A DNA stretch of 10,074 nt from Bacteroidales bacterium UBA4331. GTDB lineage: Bacteria; Bacteroidota; Bacteroidia; Bacteroidales; Paludibacteraceae. The notes beneath the pieces were generated by a model that ran no database searches, was not told the origin of the DNA, and saw only the letters and a program-made list of their open reading frames with translations. A program made the position numbers and the translations under genes. Below, piece by piece: positions 7,119 through 10,074 of this stretch; the first letter of the stretch is position 1, and every line of letters starts with the position of its first letter. The stretch is taken from positions 25,976-36,049 of the forward strand of contig DGTR01000032.1 of the NCBI GenBank assembly GCA_002394395.1. The letters run 5' to 3'.

Positions 7119-8096
7119 ATGTTACGGTTTCATCGTTTTGTAAATCCGCACAATGCGCCGAGTCAGTCCCGGTTAAGGACGGTGTTTGAATACCTGGTGA
7201 TCATTTTTGGTATCTTCCCCATGGCACTGATGGTCAACTGGGTACTCCTGCCGCACGCCTTCGTCGGCGGCGGACTGACGGGTATCTGCTCCGCGATCTA
7301 TTATGTCACCGGCGGACTCTTCCCCTCGCTCTTTCCCGAATACGGGGGGGCGGTCCCGGTCTGGCTGACGACTTTCGTGTTCAACGCCATACTGCTTTTG
7401 ATAGCAGGTCTCACGGTAGGTTGGCGGTTTTGTATCCGGACGATGGTAGGCGTTGCGGCAATCACGTTCTGGTACCGCGTGATACCTATCCTGCCGGAAC
7501 CGATCATCGAGGATCCGTGGCTGGGAGCCATCATCGGCGGCTTCGTCTTCGGACTCAGTCTGGGGGCAGTATTAGCGGCTAACGGGTCGTCCGGAGGCAC
7601 GGATATCGTCGCGATGATCGTCAATCATTACCGGAATATATCGCTCGGAAATATCATGCTGGCGTGCGATATTGTTATTATCGCCTCGGCGTTCTTCCTG
7701 CCGCTGCCCGAGTCAATGTTGGCGGAGGGGGGGAATCCGGTCTATCTTCAGATCAAACGCGTGCTTTATGGTGTAGCGATGACGATCTCCTATACCGTCG
7801 CAGTCGATTGGCTCATGGCGCGGCTGCATAGATCCGTCCATTTCCTGATCTATTCGTCCAAGTATGACGAGATAGCTACCGCCATCAATACCACTGTCAA
7901 CCGCGGCGTGACGGTTCTCGACGGCACAGGGTGGTATTCCAAGAAACCGGTCAAAGTGATTTCGGTATTGGTGCGAAAACCCGAGAGTTCGTTGGTCTTC
8001 AGTTTGGTTCATGAGATAGACCCAAATGCCCTCGTCTCCATCGCCGATGTTGGAGGTGTCTTTGGTTCCGGCTTTGACAAAATTAAGGTAAAATAG
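7119..8096 (+). CDS. YitT family membrane protein with DUF2179 domain (second paralog)
   Basis: This 325-residue protein is a paralog of the gene just upstream. It shares the same signatures at matching places: LPHAFVGGGLTG (44-55), ANGSSGGTDIVAMIVNHY (154-171), the AVDW motif near 228-231, and a C-terminal DUF2179 domain (about 238-318) ending VGGVFGSGFD. Hydrophobic segments lie at about 22-43, 47-63, 80-100, 106-125, 135-153, 178-195 and 212-232. Compared with the first copy it has a longer first loop (TGGLFPSLFPEYGG, 64-77). That loop and a second one (residues 203-205) are encoded by runs of seven G at 7344-7350 and 7727-7733. The family function is unknown. The start ATG 7119 is preceded by a TAGAAAG repeat rather than a standard ribosome-binding site. 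It is the last gene of the presumed lipoprotein-gcvP-YitT-YitT unit. I see no strong terminator after it, only a weak AT hairpin at 8088-8115. Confidence 0.93.
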   Translation: MLRFHRFVNPHNAPSQSRLRTVFEYLVIIFGIFPMALMVNWVLLPHAFVGGGLTGICSAIYYVTGGLFPSLFPEYGGAVPVWLTTFVFNAILLLIAGLTVGWRFCIRTMVGVAAITFWYRVIPILPEPIIEDPWLGAIIGGFVFGLSLGAVLAANGSSGGTDIVAMIVNHYRNISLGNIMLACDIVIIASAFFLPLPESMLAEGGNPVYLQIKRVLYGVAMTISYTVAVDWLMARLHRSVHFLIYSSKYDEIATAINTTVNRGVTVLDGTGWYSKKPVKVISVLVRKPESSLVFSLVHEIDPNALVSIADVGGVFGSGFDKIKVK

Positions 8097-8114
8097 CATT
8101 TTTTTGCGATTTTA

Positions 8115-8146
8115 CTTGCATATATCAAAAAAAAGCAGTAATTTTG
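8115..8146 (+). promoter_or_regulatory. Bacteroidales-type promoter upstream of tRNA-Ser
   Basis: CTTG at 8115-8118 (TTG core), a 20-bp spacer and TAATTTTG at 8139-8146 fit the TTTG / TAnnTTTG pattern. Transcription would start near 8152, about 120 nt before the mature tRNA. Confidence 0.7.
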
Positions 8147-8151
8147 CACGC

Positions 8152-8271
8152 TTTTCAAAAAAAAGAAATAAGTAGGGCTCCCGAAAATTTCTAATTTTTG
8201 GGAAGAGGAGGGAACGCGACCATTACATTTGTTACGTAGTAACTTAATCATGGATCGCCGTTTCCGACGAA
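8152..8271 (+). ncRNA. Long structured 5' leader of the tRNA-Ser transcript
   Basis: About 120 nt lie between the predicted transcription start and the tRNA. Arms 8179-8189 and 8193-8203 pair over 11 bp (one G-T pair) around a 3-nt loop. The hairpin has no following T run and so is not a terminator. It is followed by a purine-rich stretch AGAGGAGGGA (8204-8213) and a small hairpin GTTAC-gta-GTAAC (8231-8243). No convincing small gene is present. It could be an ordinary processed leader or a separate small RNA. The start and end of the RNA are inferred. Confidence 0.35.
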
Positions 8272-8360
8272 GGAGAGTTGTCTGAGTGGTCGAAAGAGCC
8301 GCACTCGAAATGCGGTATACGCATTACGTCGTATCGGGGGTTCGAATCCCTCACTCTCCG
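8272..8360 (+). tRNA. tRNA-Ser, anticodon CGA
   Basis: The 89-nt sequence folds as a complete class II tRNA. The acceptor is GGAGAGT (8272-8278) with ACTCTCC (8353-8359) and discriminator G8360. The D arm is TCT/AGA around GAGTGGTCGAA. The anticodon stem CCGCA/TGCGG (8299-8303, 8311-8315) encloses the loop CTCGAAA, with anticodon CGA at 8306-8308 reading UCG. The long variable arm has a 5-bp stem (ATACG 8317-8321 with CGTAT 8330-8334). The T arm is GGGGG-TTCGAAT-CCCTC (8336-8352). The 3' CCA is not encoded and must be added after transcription. A long variable arm plus G73 is diagnostic of serine tRNA. Confidence 0.97.
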
Positions 8361-8363
8361 CTT

Positions 8364-8407
8364 AAAAAGATTAGGGGCATCCCGATGGGACGCTCCTAAT
8401 TCTTTTT
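8364..8407 (+). terminator. Bidirectional intrinsic terminator between tRNA-Ser and the sigma operon
   Basis: AAAAAGATTAGGGGC (8364-8378) pairs with GCTCCTAATTCTTTTT (8392-8407), with one bulged T and one G-T pair. An inner TCCC-gat-GGGA (8380-8390) closes the loop, and a T-rich tract ends the plus strand. On the minus strand the same hairpin ends in CTTTTT, so it can also stop the converging sigma-factor operon. Confidence 0.85.
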
Positions 8408-8408
8408 A

Positions 8409-8529
8409 GAGAAGCCCGAGGGCCTTCTCAGCCCCCGATCGGGAGTTCTCCGCCGCTGCGCTCTGTCGATTATTGCAAGCAATTCTCTTATCTCGGCTAA
8501 AGCCTCGAACGATTATTGCCTACGGCAAT
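8409..8529. repeat. Row of short inverted repeats with ~20-bp spacing, including a duplicated 10-mer
   Basis: Six short dyads follow one another: GAGAAG...CTTCTC (8409-8429), CCCGATCGGG (8434-8443), CGC-T-GCG (8454-8460), ATTGC-aa-GCAAT (8472-8483), GGCT-aa-AGCC (8495-8504) and ATTGCC-tac-GGCAAT (8515-8529). Their centres lie about 19-22 bp apart. CGATTATTGC occurs twice (8467-8476 and 8510-8519). The stretch lies between the terminator and the end of the minus-strand operon and codes for nothing I can support. Confidence 0.6.
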
Positions 8530-8545
8530 TTTCGAATCCCTATCT

Positions 8546-8839
8546 TTAGAGTGATACCAACAAACTATAATCCGTACCGTCTTCCACAATGCTATGACCG
8601 GAATTGTCGGAAGCAACTACAACGGGTACAGAGAATTTGTCTTGACGCTCTGCCGGGCGATGAATGAAAAGCCCGACCAGCAGGCCAACGGCAGCGGCAG
8701 TTGGTGTCGCTATCCATCCCCAGTAACGGGTGCGTTTTTGCGGAATAACAATCGTCTCGGGAACAGAGAGATTACTTTCCGATTGCTTGCGCATACGACG
8801 CGCAGAAGCAGATAGTTGGGATTCAAAAGTCTTATTCAT
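8546..8839 (-). CDS. Small single-span membrane protein, candidate anti-sigma factor
   Basis: This 97-residue protein has a charged cytoplasmic N-terminus (1-38, rich in Ser, Arg and Lys), one membrane span (about 39-60, WGWIATPTAAAVGLLVGLFI) and a short periplasmic tail (61-97). Its ATG overlaps the sigma-factor stop by 8 nt (ATGAATAA), so translation is probably coupled. Position and topology suggest an anti-sigma or membrane tether for the sigma factor. However, there is no zinc-binding HxxxCxxC motif and the N-terminal part is too short for a standard anti-sigma domain, so the role is inference. It is the last gene of the operon, and its stop lies 138 bp from the bidirectional terminator. 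Confidence 0.72.
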   Translation of the reverse strand: MNKTFESQLSASARRMRKQSESNLSVPETIVIPQKRTRYWGWIATPTAAAVGLLVGLFIHRPAERQDKFSVPVVVASDNSGHSIVEDGTDYSLLVSL

Positions 8840-9404
8840 AATCTTTCAATTTTAGTCGTAGATAATTGGTTAATGTATTGAGGCGCGATTTGACAGTGCC
8901 CTCCGGAATGTCAATAATTGCGGCTATTTCCGGCACGGTCAGTTCTTGCGTAAACCTAAGTTCAAACAACATTTGTTGCGCCTCATTGAGACGGGCGAGT
9001 TCTTGTTGCAAAGCACTATCAAATGTCGCCGCGTCCAATTTCAGCGGAGTGCTGTCTTCTGCAATCGGCTCGTCTGTTGGAAGCGAGTCAAGATATTCTT
9101 GCTCATGCTGATTTTGCCGATACGTGTTCTTGCACAGATTGTAGGCGATGGTGAAAATCCAGGTGCGGAACGATTGTCCGTCTGAATACTGCCACCGGGA
9201 AGACCACACTTTCAAGAACGTGTCTTGCATGTGATCCGAGGATTGCTCCACGTCGCCACCTAACCTGCGGAAGAAGAAACCTTGCAGCAATCGGGCATAA
9301 CGGCGATAGATTTCCGCAAATGCGTGTTCATCGTCTTTCCGACGAACACGCTCCATGAGTTGCCCGTCGGAAAGAGATGTATAGTTTACAAATAGTGCTA
9401 TCAT
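8832..9404 (-). CDS. ECF-family RNA polymerase sigma factor, 190 aa
   Basis: The protein has the two-domain layout of extracytoplasmic-function sigma factors. Region 2 spans about residues 28-97, with AFAEIYRRYARLL, the SSDHMQDTFLKVW helix and FRTWIFTIAYNLCKNTYRQ for core binding and -10 recognition. An acidic linker (98-130) follows. Region 4 (about 135-186) has the helix-turn-helix LTVPEIAAIIDIPEGTVKSR for -35 recognition. Regions 1 and 3 are absent, as expected. The start ATG 9404 overlaps the stop of the upstream gene (ATGA), and the 3' end overlaps the next gene by 8 nt, so all three are likely made together. Its regulon is not visible; no target promoter can be assigned from this window. 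Confidence 0.95.
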   Translation of the reverse strand: MIALFVNYTSLSDGQLMERVRRKDDEHAFAEIYRRYARLLQGFFFRRLGGDVEQSSDHMQDTFLKVWSSRWQYSDGQSFRTWIFTIAYNLCKNTYRQNQHEQEYLDSLPTDEPIAEDSTPLKLDAATFDSALQQELARLNEAQQMLFELRFTQELTVPEIAAIIDIPEGTVKSRLNTLTNYLRLKLKDYE

Positions 9405-10074
9405 TTTTTGTCGCTCAGTAGGTTGAAATACTTTTGTTTTTCATCGTTCGAAAGCGACGTTCGCGTAACGGCAGCAGACAGGTAACGTGCCAGTCGGTTC
9501 GCGTGCAATGTGTCACCTGCTTGCTTGTAGTTCTTTACTACCGGCGCCAACATGACCATATAGTTGAGTTGGATACGTTCACTGCCTTTCCATTGTTCCT
9601 CGTTTACATATTGTGGTTCCAACAGGTACTCCAAGTGATATTTCTCTTCCACATTCCGCTGAGCTACAGCCATATTGTCATAGCGTTTTGCCGAGTAACG
9701 GAATACCAACCCCTCGTTATATAATTTCAAAGGAAAATCATCGGCTTGTGAAGAATTGAAGTGCGGCGAGAAGTATGCCGGACGCTTGCTCTTATTGATG
9801 ATATATTCTAACACCTCATGGTACAAATTATCTATGGAATCGTAATTCTCTTTGGCTTCAAATGGCTTAATGCCAAGCGATTGACAGAGAGCGTCACGAT
9901 AGACTGGTATAGCAAGGAACGAAATAGGAATTACTTTCTTGTCTTTGTGCAAATCCAAGGCTTCTTGCAGAATACGCGATCCATACCAAGGCACATCGCC
10001 GTTAATGAAGTATAGTGCGTTTCCCTCCATGCCGCGCATACAATTGTCGGCATAACGGAGCAAATAACTTGGGT
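9401..10074 (-). CDS. DUF2723-type (GT-C/O-mannosyltransferase-like) protein, C-terminal part, 5' end outside window
   Basis: The frame stays open to the window edge (codons for P-S-Y precede the TTG at 10063), so the start lies beyond. In the visible ~223 residues I see NALYFINGDVPWYG, then LQEALDLHKDKKVIPISFL, then KRPAYF (about 200 bp downstream) and LYNEGLVFRY. This order matches the periplasmic C-terminal region of Bacteroidota DUF2723 proteins as I know it (NGDNDTFPLWYLQE..., RPIYF, LEGLxYR). The family has a multi-span GT-C-like N-terminus and includes human TMEM260, a protein O-mannosyltransferase. The final ~60 residues are helical with a Gly-Asp-x-x-x-A pattern, perhaps TPR-like. 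The acidic NDxxP core is altered here (GDVPWY). The gene ends in ATGA, overlapping the sigma-factor start. A role in envelope glycosylation is inferred, and the family assignment is from memory without a search. Confidence 0.6.
   Translation of the reverse strand, partial: PSYLLRYADNCMRGMEGNALYFINGDVPWYGSRILQEALDLHKDKKVIPISFLAIPVYRDALCQSLGIKPFEAKENYDSIDNLYHEVLEYIINKSKRPAYFSPHFNSSQADDFPLKLYNEGLVFRYSAKRYDNMAVAQRNVEEKYHLEYLLEPQYVNEEQWKGSERIQLNYMVMLAPVVKNYKQAGDTLHANRLARYLSAAVTRTSLSNDEKQKYFNLLSDKK

Noticed and set aside
8088..8115. GTAAAAT...ATTTTAC hairpin after the second YitT gene as a terminator
   Set aside because: The stem is AT-rich and the T run lies in the loop instead of after the stem, so termination there is doubtful.
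8229..8285. Small reading frame in the tRNA leader (TTG 8229 or ATG 8250) running into the tRNA
   Set aside because: The purine-rich stretch is too far upstream, the product is very short and basic, and the frame overlaps the tRNA gene.
8473..8815. Short plus-strand frames across the dyad array and the small membrane protein gene
   Set aside because: They have no start context and no recognisable product, and they are shadows of the coupled minus-strand gene.

Overview
The window reads as chromosomal DNA of a member of the Bacteroidales (phylum Bacteroidota). Three independent TTTG-type / TAnnTTTG promoters with 20-bp spacers, a BspA-type leucine-rich-repeat surface protein with a C-terminal tail of the kind seen on secreted Bacteroidales proteins, starts with no Shine-Dalgarno, and a DUF2723-type protein all point the same way. 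Most genes are visibly GC-rich, while intergenic DNA and the surface-protein gene are richer in A+T. I see no transposase, integrase, plasmid or CRISPR genes, so this looks like core chromosome rather than a mobile island.

Layout, plus strand. Positions 1-1332 hold the 3' part of a BspA-like surface protein built from 23-residue repeats (69-bp tandem DNA repeats). A possible terminator and an AT-rich promoter follow, whose -7 box nearly touches the ATG of an unrecognised 392-residue soluble, tryptophan-rich protein (1434-2612). A second clear promoter (2706-2737) opens what looks like a four-gene transcription unit: a small lipoprotein (2760-3272), glycine dehydrogenase GcvP (3313-6132), and two paralogous YitT/DUF2179 membrane proteins (6144-7088 and 7119-8096). 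The junctions are 40, 11 and 30 bp, with no promoter or terminator seen between the genes. A third promoter (8115-8146) drives a tRNA-Ser(CGA) at 8272-8360 with an unusually long leader, ending in a strong bidirectional hairpin terminator.

Layout, minus strand. From the right edge leftwards lie the C-terminal part of a DUF2723-type (GT-C / O-mannosyltransferase-like) protein, an ECF sigma factor, and a short single-span membrane protein. They overlap by 4 and 8 nt, so they look translationally coupled. This operon converges on the tRNA unit. The 138 bp between the terminator and the last minus-strand stop contain a row of short dyads spaced about 20 bp apart that nothing else explains.

How the genes fit together: GcvP is the glycine-decarboxylating subunit of the glycine cleavage system. 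Its T and H partners are not here, and its neighbours are a lipoprotein and two membrane proteins of unknown substrate. The minus-strand operon looks like a regulatory cassette in which the small membrane protein is the natural candidate for the anti-sigma. I did not find a convincing new multi-gene system. The items most worth a second look are the dyad array after the tRNA, the long structured tRNA leader, the gcvP-YitT-YitT linkage with possible slippage tracts, and the DUF2723-sigma-membrane protein operon.
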